Of a stretch of DNA of 44,620 nucleotides, positions 44,548 to 44,620 are shown one piece after another. The notes under the pieces are model-generated. The model saw only the letters and a program-made list of their open reading frames with translations, searched no databases and was not told where the DNA came from. Position numbers and translations under genes: made by a program. Origin of the DNA: JAHBNG01 sp039028975 (GTDB lineage Bacteria > Chloroflexota > Anaerolineae > Caldilineales > Caldilineaceae); contig JBCCHB010000142.1 in the NCBI GenBank assembly GCA_039028975.1, positions 1-44,620 of the forward strand. The letters are read 5' to 3'. Every line of letters begins with the position of its first letter. Position 1 is the stretch's first letter.

Positions 44548-44587
44548 CCAGTTGGCTAACGAAGTGGGCCGCTCGTTAACCAACTGG
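44548..44587 (+). promoter_or_regulatory. Hairpin next to the tnpA ribosome-binding site
   Basis: Arms CCAGTTGGCTAACGA and TCGTTAACCAACTGG pair at 14 of 15 positions. The right arm ends inside the likely ribosome-binding site TGGAGA of the tnpA start, so the fold would hide it. IS200 is known to limit transposase translation this way. Confidence 0.55.
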
Positions 44588-44595
44588 AGACAAAA

Positions 44596-44620
44596 ATGGA
44601 CTACAAGAGTTTATCGCATA
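44596..44620 (+). CDS. tnpA: Start of IS200/IS605-family transposase TnpA (partial)
   Basis: Only the first eight codons are inside the window: MDYKSLSH. This matches the usual beginning of IS200-type TnpA (a Y1 HUH transposase acting on single-stranded DNA), which continues with T.W.CKYH. The preceding hairpins support the call. Confidence 0.65.

Larger units (their letters stand above)
44488..44620 (+). mobile_element. Left end of an IS200/IS605-family element
   Basis: The element begins at or just before 44488 and runs off the window. Two stem-loops precede a gene start: CCCCAGC-TCT-GCTGGGG (44499-44515) and a 15-bp stem (44548-44562 with 44573-44587, one mismatch). Both features and their order are those of IS200-type left ends. 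No target duplication is expected for this family. It interrupts the STAND gene. Confidence 0.75.

Overview
The window most likely comes from the chromosome of a member of the Chloroflexota (Caldilinea/Anaerolineae-like). This rests on gene content (a type III glutamine synthetase next to a type I enzyme, a DUF3105 protein, an EthA-like Baeyer-Villiger monooxygenase, an exosortase without obvious targets, EAD/STAND conflict genes), on single-membrane style lipoproteins and on a mid-range GC content. It is an inference; no rRNA or other decisive marker is present.

Layout. 1-1380: decayed end of an integrated element: a frameshifted small winged-helix gene, a broken tyrosine recombinase, and a 3' fragment of a tRNA-Leu(GAG) gene that looks like its attachment site. 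1686-5507: glnA (GSI) and glnN (GSIII). 5611-7232: an IS4-superfamily insertion sequence sitting inside a small palindromic (MITE-like) repeat, with the target duplicated. 7549-9021: a small hypothetical gene and an enolase-superfamily dehydratase. 9353-15998: a four-gene unit of RND adaptor lipoprotein, RND pump, histidine kinase and NarL-type regulator. 16137-23837 (minus strand): a CodA-like amidohydrolase with altered metal ligands, an AAA-ATPase/PD-(D/E)XK protein, an EthA-like monooxygenase, a zinc alcohol dehydrogenase, and a YihY-type membrane protein with a 15-bp minisatellite. 24055-31313 (plus strand): ECF sigma factor, membrane protein, circularly permuted CcdA, DUF255 lipoprotein, TlpA-like lipoprotein, DUF3105 protein and exosortase. 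31316-38550 (minus strand): a Rieske ferredoxin, a sugar ABC importer without its ATPase, an amidohydrolase, a mandelate-racemase-family enzyme and a DJ-1/PfpI protein, probably one catabolic locus.

38551-44620: the most novel part. A 1-kb non-coding stretch carries two sets of helically phased direct repeats. It is followed by an ATPase with a C-terminal OmpR-type DNA-binding domain, and then by a protein made of an effector-associated domain (EAD1-like), an aminoglycoside-phosphotransferase-like kinase and a STAND-like NTPase. This arrangement is typical of counter-invader conflict systems. The last gene stops about 50 residues after its Walker B motif, exactly where the left end of an IS200/IS605 element begins; the element's tnpA start runs off the window.

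Other themes are two families of short palindromic mobile repeats scattered between genes, and an extracytoplasmic thiol-redox operon (24055-30078) in which the CcdA homologue has its first transmembrane hairpin moved to the C-terminus.
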